Origin: Pseudolabrys sp.
GTDB lineage: Bacteria > Pseudomonadota > Alphaproteobacteria > Rhizobiales > Xanthobacteraceae
DNA length: 34,000 nt
Reading direction: 5' to 3'
Assembly (NCBI GenBank): GCA_030655215.1
Contig: JAURVZ010000041.1
Location: forward strand, 1-34,000
The notes below the pieces were generated by a model. It made no database searches. It had not been told where the DNA came from and saw only the letters and a list, made by a program, of their open reading frames with translations. The translations under genes and the position numbers were made by a program. Positions 1 through 7,904 of this stretch are shown one piece after another; the stretch's first letter is position 1, and each line of letters begins with the position of its first letter.

Positions 1-358
1 GCCGAAACCCTTGTAAGGACTTCCGGATCAGCGTCTGGCGGCACTCGCCATACGCATTCAGGCTGTCAGCGATGACTAAACCTCGGCGGCGCTGCTTTTG
101 GCGCAGCCGCAGCGCTACGGGTCGCACCATTCATGCTGCCAAGTTCGCAGCAAAGGCAATTTGAGGTCCCACGCTTTCGCGAAGCTTTCGTGACTGCGCG
201 TTTTGCTATGGACCGGGCTGCCTTGGAATGGGCCCCAGCTTCGCGTGAAAACGCGCCCCTTTCCCCTAAACCCCATCAGGCTACCTCCCTAACGCGCCGC
301 CTCGCGCCGTCATCGACGCGCGAGCACGCCGGCGGGTACGCCTCAGTGAGAATTTCCA
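1..358 (+). promoter_or_regulatory. gene-free leader / promoter region of rne
   Basis: No convincing gene lies in these 358 bases. The stretch can fold: GCGCTGC (89-95) pairs with GCAGCGC (109-115), TGCTGC (134-139) pairs with GCAGCA (147-152), and a GCTTT-CGC-GAAGC hairpin lies near 172-184. In E. coli the long rne 5' UTR mediates autoregulation by RNase E, so a structured leader would fit, but that role is inferred here. I could not place a convincing -35/-10 pair. Confidence 0.4.
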
Positions 359-3300
359 ATGGCCGACAAGATGCTGATCGACGCGACCCACCCGGAAGAG
401 ACACGGGTCGTCGTACTCCGCGGTAACCGGGTCGAAGAATTCGACTTTGAATCCGCTAACCGCAAACAGCTTCGCGGTAATATCTACCTCGCCAAGGTCA
501 CCCGCGTAGAGCCGTCGCTGCAGGCCGCTTTCGTCGATTACGGCGGCAACCGGCACGGCTTCCTGGCTTTTGCCGAAATCCACCCCGACTACTATCAAAT
601 CCCGGTCGCCGACCGGCAGGCCTTGATCGCGCAGGAAGAGCGAGACGCCAAGGCAGCCGATGCCGAGGCCGACAACCGCTCCAGCCGCGCCGGCAGAGAA
701 GGCGGCGGCCGCAGCGGTGGCCGCAACCGTCATCGCCGTTCCGGCGCCGACCGGCAGCGCGATCCGAGCCGCTCATCCGAACCGGTGGCGCAGGACGCCA
801 ATGCGCTCCAGGAGACAAACGAAGCGACCGATTCATCGCAGCACGAGCAGCCGCATGATCTGGTTGTTGGTGAAGGCGCCCTCGGCGGCGTGCCCGGTGA
901 CCAGCCGGAGATTGTTGCCCAGCCCTCTTCATCCGGAGAGACGCCACTGATCGCGCCGGAGAGTGCCGAAGCCCTGCACGGCGCCGAGGCCCAGACCACC
1001 ACCGCCCTGCCGGAAACATCGACGCACGAAACCGCGGCGGACATCGCCGAAGCCGCTGCGCCGATCCCGACCGTCGATCGGGATGCCGCCGATGAGGCCC
1101 GTGAAGCTAACGAAGCGCCGCGGGGCGACGTCGATTTGCCGGCCGCGCATGTCGCCGAAGAGGCCGCAGCGCATGATCACGATCATGCCGAGCACGAGCA
1201 TCACGACGACCATGATCACCCGATTGCAGCCGTCAGCGAAGCGGGCGCCGATGCGCCGACGGCGCCAAACGGCGACGACCATCACGATGATGAACACCAC
1301 GAAGATGAGCACGTCGAATCCGTCGGTGGCGCCGATGCGCTCGAAGAAGCGCAGGAGCGTGCTCCCCGCTTCCGCCGCAACTACAAGATCCAGGAGGTCA
1401 TCAAGCGCCGCCAGGTCATGCTGGTGCAGGTGGTCAAGGAAGAGCGCGGCTCCAAGGGCGCGGCGCTGACGACCTATCTCTCGCTCGCCGGCCGCTACTC
1501 CGTGCTGATGCCGAACACCGCCCGTGGCGGCGGCATTTCGCGCAAGATCACCTCCGGCGAAGATCGTTCGCGCCTCAAGGAAATCGCCCAGGAACTGGAA
1601 GTGCCGGAGGGCATGGGCGTCATCCTGCGCACCGCTGGCGCCAGCCGCACCAAGACCGAGGTGAAGCGCGACTTCGAATATCTCCTGCGTTTGTGGGAAA
1701 CCGTCCGCGACCTCACCTTGAAGTCGATGGCGCCGAAGCTCGTTTACGAAGAAGGCTCGCTGATCAAGCGTTCGATCCGCGATCTCTATTCCAAAGACAT
1801 TGAGGAAATCGTCGTCGCCGGCGAAGCCGGCTTCAAGGAAGCGCGCGACTTCATGCGCATGCTGATGCCGACGCACGCCAAGAATGTGAAGCTCTATAAC
1901 GACGCGCAGCCTCTCTTCACGCGCTACGGCACCGAGACCCAACTGGACGCCATGTTCCAGCCGACCGTGCAACTGCGCTCCGGCGGCTATATCGTCATCA
2001 ACCAGACCGAAGCGCTGGTTGCGATCGACGTGAACTCCGGCCGCGCTACGCGCGAGCACCATATCGAAGACACCGCGCTGAAGACCAATTGCGAAGCGGC
2101 CGACGAAGTCGCCCGCCAGCTCCGCCTGCGCGATCTTGCCGGCCTGGTCGTCATCGACTTCATCGACATGGATGAAGGCCGCAACAACCGCATGGTCGAG
2201 CGGCGCATGAAAGATGCGCTCAAGCATGACCGCGCCCGTATCCAGGTTGGCCGCATCTCGCATTTCGGACTCTTGGAAATGTCGCGTCAGCGCATTCGCA
2301 CCTCGGTGCTGGAGAGCTCGACCGAGAAGTGCCCGACCTGCGGTGGCCTCGGCCATGTCCGTTCGGTCTCGTCGGTCGCGCTGCAATTGCTGCGCGCCAT
2401 CGAGGACTCGCTGAACAAGGGCGCTACGCATAACCTGATCGTGCGCACCCGTTCGGAAGTCGCGCTCTATGTGCTCAACCACAAGCGCGCCCATTTGCGC
2501 GCGCTGGAAGAGCGCTTCCACATCACCATCACCATTACTGCCGACGCGACGGTCAGTGCCCAGGTGTCCTACATCGTCGACCGCGGCGAGCTGATGCATA
2601 CGCCGGAGGCCGCCAAGGCGATTGCCGCCGCCGCGCCGCCGATGCCGACCTCGTTCGAGGAAGACGATTACGTCGAGCCCGAGGCCGATGAGCCCGAGGA
2701 CGACGGCGAAGAGATGATGTCGGCGCCCTCCTCCATCGAGGAGATCGAGACCAATGACGAAGCCGACGATTCCGAAGGCGCCAGCGCCTCGGAAGGCGAA
2801 GGCTCCGACCGTGAAGGTGGCCGTGGCCGCCGCAGGCGTCGTGGCCGCGGACGCGGTCGTGAAGGCGCCGGTCGTGGCGAGGGACGTGAAGGTTCCGGTC
2901 GTGACGGTGGTGGCCGCGATGGCGTGCCACGCGAACCGCGCGAGGCTGTTGCTGCACCTGCGGCCGCGCTTGAAGGTCAAGACACCGGCTTGTCCGACGA
3001 CGAAGGCGGCGAGCAGTCGCAGCGCGCCGATGGCGCTCCCGCCAATGAAACGGCGGCCGAGGGCGAGATTCGCCGCCGTCGACGCCGTGGCCGCCGTGGC
3101 GGCCGACGCAACCGTCATCGCGACGGCGATGCGCCAGCCAATGGCACTGACGGTCAGGATGGCCAGCCGGACACGGGCTTCACATCGGAAGGCGGCGATC
3201 AGAACGACGCCCCCGACAGCAATCAGGGCAGCTATGAGCCTGTGAGCGCGCCGGTTTATGCCGCGCCCGCTCAGGAAACGTTGCAGCCTCAGCCGCCGCT

Positions 3301-3532
3301 GGAAGCAGCCGCGGTCACAACGCGGGCCCAGCCCGACCCGGCAGCGCCTCCGTCACAGGAAGCACCGCGCCGCCGCTCGACCATTCGCGAAGCAGCACCC
3401 GTTGCCTCCGCCGGTAGCCCGCCGCCGGCCCCGACGCCTTTGCCAACGCCCGTGGTTGTCTCAACCGCCAGCGACGAACCGGCGCCGCCGAAGCGCGGCT
3501 GGTGGGGCAAGCGCCTGCTCGGCGACAAGTAG
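359..3532 (+). CDS. rne: Ribonuclease E (Rne/Rng family endoribonuclease), 1057 aa
   Basis: Essential single-strand endoribonuclease that initiates mRNA decay and rRNA/tRNA processing and scaffolds the degradosome. The N-terminus starts an S1 domain (about residues 36-96). It is interrupted by an acidic, low-complexity insertion (about 97-335) and resumes at YKIQEVIKRRQ (342 on). Catalytic aspartates are D557 (AIDVNSGRA) and D600 (VVIDFIDM). The zinc-link is C658-P-T-C661. Spacings of 43 (Asp to Asp) and 101 (first Asp to first Cys) equal those of E. coli RNase E (D303, D346, C404). After about residue 760 comes a disordered scaffold with two arginine-rich RNA-binding tracts, ending in a basic, tryptophan-containing tail (PPKRGWWGKR). 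The ATG follows a weak GTGAG ribosome site. The insertion holds two His/Asp/Glu clusters (272-288 and 305-320), discussed in the findings. Identity is certain; only the exact start is less so. Confidence 0.97.
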   Translation: MADKMLIDATHPEETRVVVLRGNRVEEFDFESANRKQLRGNIYLAKVTRVEPSLQAAFVDYGGNRHGFLAFAEIHPDYYQIPVADRQALIAQEERDAKAADAEADNRSSRAGREGGGRSGGRNRHRRSGADRQRDPSRSSEPVAQDANALQETNEATDSSQHEQPHDLVVGEGALGGVPGDQPEIVAQPSSSGETPLIAPESAEALHGAEAQTTTALPETSTHETAADIAEAAAPIPTVDRDAADEAREANEAPRGDVDLPAAHVAEEAAAHDHDHAEHEHHDDHDHPIAAVSEAGADAPTAPNGDDHHDDEHHEDEHVESVGGADALEEAQERAPRFRRNYKIQEVIKRRQVMLVQVVKEERGSKGAALTTYLSLAGRYSVLMPNTARGGGISRKITSGEDRSRLKEIAQELEVPEGMGVILRTAGASRTKTEVKRDFEYLLRLWETVRDLTLKSMAPKLVYEEGSLIKRSIRDLYSKDIEEIVVAGEAGFKEARDFMRMLMPTHAKNVKLYNDAQPLFTRYGTETQLDAMFQPTVQLRSGGYIVINQTEALVAIDVNSGRATREHHIEDTALKTNCEAADEVARQLRLRDLAGLVVIDFIDMDEGRNNRMVERRMKDALKHDRARIQVGRISHFGLLEMSRQRIRTSVLESSTEKCPTCGGLGHVRSVSSVALQLLRAIEDSLNKGATHNLIVRTRSEVALYVLNHKRAHLRALEERFHITITITADATVSAQVSYIVDRGELMHTPEAAKAIAAAAPPMPTSFEEDDYVEPEADEPEDDGEEMMSAPSSIEEIETNDEADDSEGASASEGEGSDREGGRGRRRRRGRGRGREGAGRGEGREGSGRDGGGRDGVPREPREAVAAPAAALEGQDTGLSDDEGGEQSQRADGAPANETAAEGEIRRRRRRGRRGGRRNRHRDGDAPANGTDGQDGQPDTGFTSEGGDQNDAPDSNQGSYEPVSAPVYAAPAQETLQPQPPLEAAAVTTRAQPDPAAPPSQEAPRRRSTIREAAPVASAGSPPPAPTPLPTPVVVSTASDEPAPPKRGWWGKRLLGDK

Positions 3533-3538
3533 AATTTC

Positions 3539-3577
3539 CGGCGTGCGTTTGCCCTCAAAGCGCCGCACGCCGGGTTC
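3539..3577 (+). terminator. probable terminator after rne
   Basis: A perfect 9-bp inverted repeat, CGGCGTGCG (3539-3547) and CGCACGCCG (3564-3572), has a 16-nt loop and is followed by GGTTCTT. It starts 7 nt after the rne stop codon. The long loop and weak U-tract make efficiency uncertain. Confidence 0.5.
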
Positions 3578-3679
3578 TTAAACCCCTCTCTGGCGTTAAC
3601 CTTCTGGGTCACCGGCCGAACCCGGCGGCTCTGATCCGTGCTAGGTTAATGCAACGAGATTCCAAAGGGAGCGACGCTC

Positions 3680-3952
3680 ATGCGCCTGACACTTGCACTG
3701 ACCAGTCTGATGCCGCTGCTGTTGCTGGCAACGCCTGCCGCCGCCGCAACCTCCGCGCAGAAAATGGAAACCTGCAAAGCCGGCGCTGAACATGACAGCC
3801 TCGCCGGCGCTAAGCGCGATGCCTTCATCAAGAAGTGCATGACCAACGCCAATTACGAACCGGCCGCCCGTAAAGATGCGCTGAAGAAGAAGCCGGCCGG
3901 CGCCAAACCCGCCGCCGCTGCCGCCCCGGCTGCAGCCGAGCCTGAAGAGTAA
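3680..3952 (+). CDS. PsiF-repeat family small secreted protein, 90 aa
   Basis: Small protein with a signal peptide (about residues 1-22, ending ATPAAAA) and one copy of the PsiF repeat: KMETC at about 29-33, then a Lys/Ala-rich stretch and KKCM. The two cysteines are spaced as in E. coli PsiF, a phosphate-starvation-inducible periplasmic protein of unknown function. The tail is Ala/Lys/Pro/Glu-rich and probably disordered. AAAGGGAG lies about 10 nt before the ATG. The gene is convergent with the protease gene that follows. Function beyond family membership is unknown. Confidence 0.8.
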   Translation: MRLTLALTSLMPLLLLATPAAAATSAQKMETCKAGAEHDSLAGAKRDAFIKKCMTNANYEPAARKDALKKKPAGAKPAAAAAPAAAEPEE

Positions 3953-3957
3953 GGCTC

Positions 3958-3980
3958 GAAGGCGGCGTTAAGCCGCCTTC
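3958..3980. terminator. bidirectional hairpin between convergent genes
   Basis: GAAGGCGGC (3958-3966) and GCCGCCTTC (3972-3980) form a perfect 9-bp stem with a GTTAA loop. It lies just after the PsiF-like gene on the plus strand. It contains the stop codon and last codons of the protease gene on the minus strand, so one hairpin could serve both genes. The T-tract on the plus side is short (TTCTTCT). Confidence 0.45.
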
Positions 3981-4981
3981 TTCTGCACCGGCCGCTCCAG
4001 CGGCTGCACCGTGAAGCCGCGCAACAGGCCGCGCCGCAGCACCTCGATCTCCAGATCGCGCCCGATCCGCTCATTGTTCAGCAAGCGGATCAGATCGTCG
4101 ACTCCAGTGACGTTATGGCCGTCGACCCGCACAATGGTGTCGAGGCTCATCAGGCCGGCCTGCGCCGCCGGACCGTTCGGCTCCAACCCCGAGATCATCG
4201 CACCCGACGCATTGGCGATACCGGCATTCAGCGCATAGCGCCGTGGCACCGCCGCCGTCTGTCCCGACACGCCGATATAGCCGCGCCGCACCCGGCCGTG
4301 CTGGATCAGTTCGCTGAGCACGAACTGCGCGGTGTTCGACGCCACCGCAAAGCAGATGCCCTGCGCACCCATGATGACCGCGGTGTTGATGCCGATCACC
4401 TCACCGCGCGACGACACCAGCGGCCCACCGGAATTACCCGGATTGAGCGCGGCATCGGTCTGGATCACGTCTTCGATGGTGCGTCCGCTTTGCGAACGCA
4501 ACGTCCGGCCCATGGCCGAGATGACGCCGGCGGTGACGGTCGATTCAAAGCCGAGCGGATTGCCGATCGCCACCACGAGCTGGCCGCGCCGCAAAGTCTT
4601 CGAGTCACCAAGAGCGGCATGCGGCAGGTCGCGCGCCGAGCCGGCCCGCAACAACGCCAGGTCCGTGTCTGGATCCTTTCCCAGCACGCGCGCTTCCATA
4701 ACGCGGCCTTCCGCGTCCTGCAGCCTCACCTCTTTGGCGCCATCGACGACGTGACTGTTGGTCAGCACCAGCCCGTCCGGCGCGATCACAACACCGGAGC
4801 CGACGCCGCCGGGCTTGCCGCTGCCGTTTCGGATTTCAACACGCAACACAGCCGGACCGACCGCGTCGGCCACAGATGTCACAGCATGCGAATAGGCATC
4901 GAGTATTTCGGTATCGGCAGGACGCGAAGTCGGGCTCCCGTTCGCGTCCCCGTCATCGGGGTTCTGCGTAAAATCGAGCAT
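3968..4981 (-). CDS. trypsin-like (S1C, HtrA/DegP-type) serine protease with PDZ domain, 337 aa
   Basis: HtrA-type serine endopeptidase for protein quality control. With the start at MLDF the triad is H77 (LTNSHVV), D107 (DPDTDLALL) and S184 (NPGNSGGPL), all intact. The oxyanion region and IGNPLGF strand are also present. One PDZ domain (about 235-325) binds C-termini and may regulate activity. Length suits a one-PDZ S1C member. The reading frame continues 38 codons upstream, but that part is Arg/Pro-rich, so I chose the internal ATG. From this start there is no signal peptide or membrane segment, unlike classical periplasmic DegP, so location is unclear. It is convergent with the PsiF-like gene and divergent from the small membrane protein at 5157. 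Confidence 0.88.
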   Translation of the reverse strand: MLDFTQNPDDGDANGSPTSRPADTEILDAYSHAVTSVADAVGPAVLRVEIRNGSGKPGGVGSGVVIAPDGLVLTNSHVVDGAKEVRLQDAEGRVMEARVLGKDPDTDLALLRAGSARDLPHAALGDSKTLRRGQLVVAIGNPLGFESTVTAGVISAMGRTLRSQSGRTIEDVIQTDAALNPGNSGGPLVSSRGEVIGINTAVIMGAQGICFAVASNTAQFVLSELIQHGRVRRGYIGVSGQTAAVPRRYALNAGIANASGAMISGLEPNGPAAQAGLMSLDTIVRVDGHNVTGVDDLIRLLNNERIGRDLEIEVLRRGLLRGFTVQPLERPVQKKAA

Positions 4982-5140
4982 GGTGGTCTGCTTTGGTTTG
5001 ATTAACTCTTTCGCGACACCCGATGTAGGTACGCGCTTTGGCGAATGGAAGAGTCCCCGCACCGCGGCGCCTGGCGCCACCCGTACGGATCGCAATCGAT
5101 AAAATTTGACCTATATCTTTGAGCCTTCGCCCATTCGCAG

Positions 5141-5156
5141 GTGGTATCAAACCACC
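5141..5156 (+). promoter_or_regulatory. small hairpin over a ribosome-binding site
   Basis: GGTGGT (5141-5146) and ACCACC (5151-5156) are perfectly complementary across a 4-base gap and end directly before the ATG at 5157. The only ribosome-site-like sequence (AGGTGG) is in the left arm, so folding would hide it. The role is inferred from position. Confidence 0.3.
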
Positions 5157-5570
5157 ATGAAGATCCTCGGTCGCATTAAGCAGGTCATCCGGGAACGCGC
5201 CACGTTCCTGCAGCACGACGGCGTACAGCTGGCCGCCGCGACGACATTTGTCGGCGCTGCTCTGTTCGGCATCTACAATTATACGGGTCAGCCGCCAGCA
5301 CCTTATATCGATGAGGCGGCCGTCGCCGCGCGTTTCGCCGAGTCGCAGCGCGAGGCCGCGCTCGTGCGGCAGGCGCGCCGCGCCGGCACCATCCTTTTCG
5401 TCTCTGCTGACAAATTTTGCGAAGAGCACCACTTCGACAACGCGACCGGGCACACCGTCGCCATCGACTATGTCGACTGCGAAGAACGATTGTCGCGCAA
5501 TGCCGACATCAAAAAAGAGGAAGCCAAGACCGCGGGCCTGAAAGGCATGCTCGCCGGCTTCAAGAAATAG
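5157..5570 (+). CDS. uncharacterised single-pass membrane protein, 137 aa
   Basis: I do not recognise the family. From the ATG at 5157 there is a basic amphipathic N-terminus (about 1-25), one hydrophobic segment (about 26-44, LAAATTFVGAALFGIYNY), then a mostly helical charged domain. Two cysteines (in KFCEEHH and VDCEERL) may form a disulphide if the C-terminal part is periplasmic. A longer start at 5106 is possible, but the added 17 residues have no ribosome site. It is divergent from the protease gene and convergent with the GGDEF-EAL gene. GC content and codon use resemble neighbours, so it is probably real. Confidence 0.65.
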   Translation: MKILGRIKQVIRERATFLQHDGVQLAAATTFVGAALFGIYNYTGQPPAPYIDEAAVAARFAESQREAALVRQARRAGTILFVSADKFCEEHHFDNATGHTVAIDYVDCEERLSRNADIKKEEAKTAGLKGMLAGFKK

Positions 5571-5613
5571 CGGCGTAGCGCGCGCAGCGCCGTCGACTAG
5601 ACCAACACCCGCC

Positions 5614-7620
5614 TTAGACCGCCCGCGCCAGCGGCACAGCCAACCGCGGCCCGAACATGCGGGCAATGTCGGTCGCCGGACGCGGCGCCGAAAACACATA
5701 GCCCTGGATCTGCGTACAGCCGGCATCGAGCAGCCGCGCGACCTGCTCGGTCGATTCGACGCCTTCGGCCGTCGTCGACATGCCGAGCGTATTGGCCAAA
5801 GCCACAATGGCGCGAATGATAGCGAGGCTCTCGCTGCTGGCTGCGACATTGTCGATGAAAGACTTGTCGATCTTGATCTTGTCGAACGGGAAGCGGCGCA
5901 GATAGCTGAGCGAGGAATAGCCGGTCCCGAAATCGTCGAGCGAGGTGCGCACACCGAGCGTGCGCAGGTTCTGCAACATGCACAGCGGTCCCTCGCCGCC
6001 ATCAAGGAAAATCGATTCCGTCACTTCCAGCTCTAACCGGTGCGCCGGCAATCCGCTGTCGGCGAGCGCATTGACCACGGTCGACAGCAGTCGCTGGCTG
6101 CGCAGTTGGACGGCCGACAAGTTGACGGCCACGACCGTATCGTTCGGCCAGTTTTGTGCCTCGGTAACGGCCGCGCGCAAAATCCACGCACCGATCTCGT
6201 CGATCATCCCGGTCGCTTCCGCCACCGGGATGAACTCGGCCGGCGATACATAGCCCCACTCCGGCGACTTCCACCGCGCCAAAGCTTCGCATCCGGCCAG
6301 CGACCAGCTTTCCAGATCGATCAAGGGCTGGAAAACAACTTCCATCTCGCCATTCTTCAGCGCCATGCGCAGGCCGTCTTCCAGGGCGCGGCGGCGGAGC
6401 GCGCCGGCTTCCATGTTCGCTTCGAAGAAATGATACGTGCCTGGCCCGTCATCCTTGGCGGCGTAGAGACCCAGTTCTGCCCGCTGCAGCAGGAGGTCGC
6501 TGGTGCAGCCATCGGCCGGCACCAGGGCAATGCCGATGCTGGTGCTGATCGCCAGTTCGCCATGCGCAAGCTTGAACGGCTCCTTGAAGGCATCGACGAT
6601 CTGGCGCGCCAGCATCATCGCATCCTGCGGCAATTCCGGCTCGATCTGCAAAATCGCGAACTCGTCGCCGCCGAGCCTTGCGACGATGTCACGCTCGCGG
6701 ACGCAGGCGCTGAGGCGCTGGCCGACAGCGGACAGCAGCGCATCGCCGACCGGATGGCCGAGCGTATCGTTGACGAACTTGAACTGATCGAGATCGAGCG
6801 TCAGCAATGCCGCTGTCCGGCCGCTCTCGGTCATGCCCGACAGGATTCGGTCGGCCTGCTCGCAGAAGGCAACGCGGTTCGGCAGATTGGTGACGGGATC
6901 GCAATAAGCGAGATGGGTAATGCGCTCTTCCGACAGCTGCGCGATCAATTCGCTCTGCGCGGCCAGTTTCAGCTTGTCGCTGACATGCGCAACGAACAAG
7001 GCGCCATGGGCGACGAGATTGTGCGACAGGAAGATCGTATACGTCGTCAGCAGGATGCCGACATACACGAACGGCGCATGCCCGGTGAGTGACATACCGA
7101 TGATCGTTTCAATGAGCATGACCCAGGTGTAGGCCAACCCGGCGAAGGGCAAGGTCGACAGGCAAAATGCGCCGCCAGCCATCATGCCGGTTGCGAGGAA
7201 GATGAGAAACATCTGGCCCATCAGATCGGCGTGGGGCAGCAGCAACATCGGCGCCAGGCCCCATGCCATCGCCAGCACGGCGCCATGCATGGTGACGCGC
7301 CTGACGCCGCGCGCGGAGACGCCTTTGGGCTGCTGGTGGCGTTTGCCGAGCCAGGGCTTCAGACCGAGGGCAGCGAGCGCCGATATCAGGAGACCCCACG
7401 CGACCAAGGTGGGTTTTGGCGCCATGTCCCAAAAATAATGGACGACCACCAAAGCGTTCGCGATGTTGATGACCAGCGTCAGCGGCGTCAGCTGGACGAC
7501 CGCACCGATTTGTGAGGCGCGGATTTGCCGTCGCGCGGGCTCGTCGAAGCTGGACAAGTCAACTGTAGCGCCAAACAGGAATTCAAACGCGGCGCGTAGC
7601 TTTGCCGAGCGTATCATCAC
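5614..7620 (-). CDS. membrane-bound bifunctional diguanylate cyclase / phosphodiesterase (GGDEF-EAL), 668 aa
   Basis: Predicted to make and degrade the second messenger c-di-GMP at the inner membrane. Five or six hydrophobic segments (about 38-210) form a membrane sensor of no named family I can assign. The cyclase domain (about 235-400) has an intact GGDEF at 317-321. Five residues before it is an RxxD inhibitory site (R308-D311), so product feedback is likely. The phosphodiesterase domain (about 412-660) has EAL at 445-447, DDFGTG at 562-567, KIKID near 581, AEGVE at 618-622 and QGY at 639-641. No key residue is missing, so both activities are possible; the net direction cannot be told from sequence. 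The start is one of two adjacent ATGs. It is divergent from the PilZ-containing chemoreceptor gene. Confidence 0.93.
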   Translation of the reverse strand: MMIRSAKLRAAFEFLFGATVDLSSFDEPARRQIRASQIGAVVQLTPLTLVINIANALVVVHYFWDMAPKPTLVAWGLLISALAALGLKPWLGKRHQQPKGVSARGVRRVTMHGAVLAMAWGLAPMLLLPHADLMGQMFLIFLATGMMAGGAFCLSTLPFAGLAYTWVMLIETIIGMSLTGHAPFVYVGILLTTYTIFLSHNLVAHGALFVAHVSDKLKLAAQSELIAQLSEERITHLAYCDPVTNLPNRVAFCEQADRILSGMTESGRTAALLTLDLDQFKFVNDTLGHPVGDALLSAVGQRLSACVRERDIVARLGGDEFAILQIEPELPQDAMMLARQIVDAFKEPFKLAHGELAISTSIGIALVPADGCTSDLLLQRAELGLYAAKDDGPGTYHFFEANMEAGALRRRALEDGLRMALKNGEMEVVFQPLIDLESWSLAGCEALARWKSPEWGYVSPAEFIPVAEATGMIDEIGAWILRAAVTEAQNWPNDTVVAVNLSAVQLRSQRLLSTVVNALADSGLPAHRLELEVTESIFLDGGEGPLCMLQNLRTLGVRTSLDDFGTGYSSLSYLRRFPFDKIKIDKSFIDNVAASSESLAIIRAIVALANTLGMSTTAEGVESTEQVARLLDAGCTQIQGYVFSAPRPATDIARMFGPRLAVPLARAV

Positions 7621-7904
7621 GCGGTACCAGTGGCATCGATTTCAGGGAGTGGCGGAACCGTGGTGGGGGCGAAAACCTCTAGAGATTGCAGTCCATCTTG
7701 GCGGCAATCCGCTAAATAAGAGTGACTCCGGCGCACTGTAATCACCGGCAAATTCCTGTGTCATGTCCACGAGATAGCGCGGCACCTCAGTGCAAAAACC
7801 GTAATAAAACAGTTGTTTTTGAAGGTAGCCGAGTGCGCGGCACATTGCCGCCTGACCGCAACCTGTAAGTGAAAATTAACCGTGCACGCGGATGCTCACA
7901 CGGC
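7621..7904. other. divergent intergenic region between GGDEF-EAL and chemoreceptor genes
   Basis: About 284 bases without a supported gene. It must hold the promoters of both divergent genes. A small AAAAC / GTTTT hairpin lies at 7806-7819. A 67-codon minus-strand frame here has no ribosome site and no recognisable protein. I cannot assign promoter boxes with confidence. Confidence 0.4.

Noticed and set aside
929..3118. A 729-codon open frame on the minus strand inside rne
   Set aside because: It is antisense to an unambiguous RNase E and reads as low-complexity Ala/Gly/Val sequence with no known domain. Long antisense frames are expected in high-GC DNA.
7642..7845. 67-codon minus-strand frame in the region between the GGDEF-EAL and chemoreceptor genes
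   Set aside because: No ribosome site, no domain, and the composition does not resemble neighbouring proteins.
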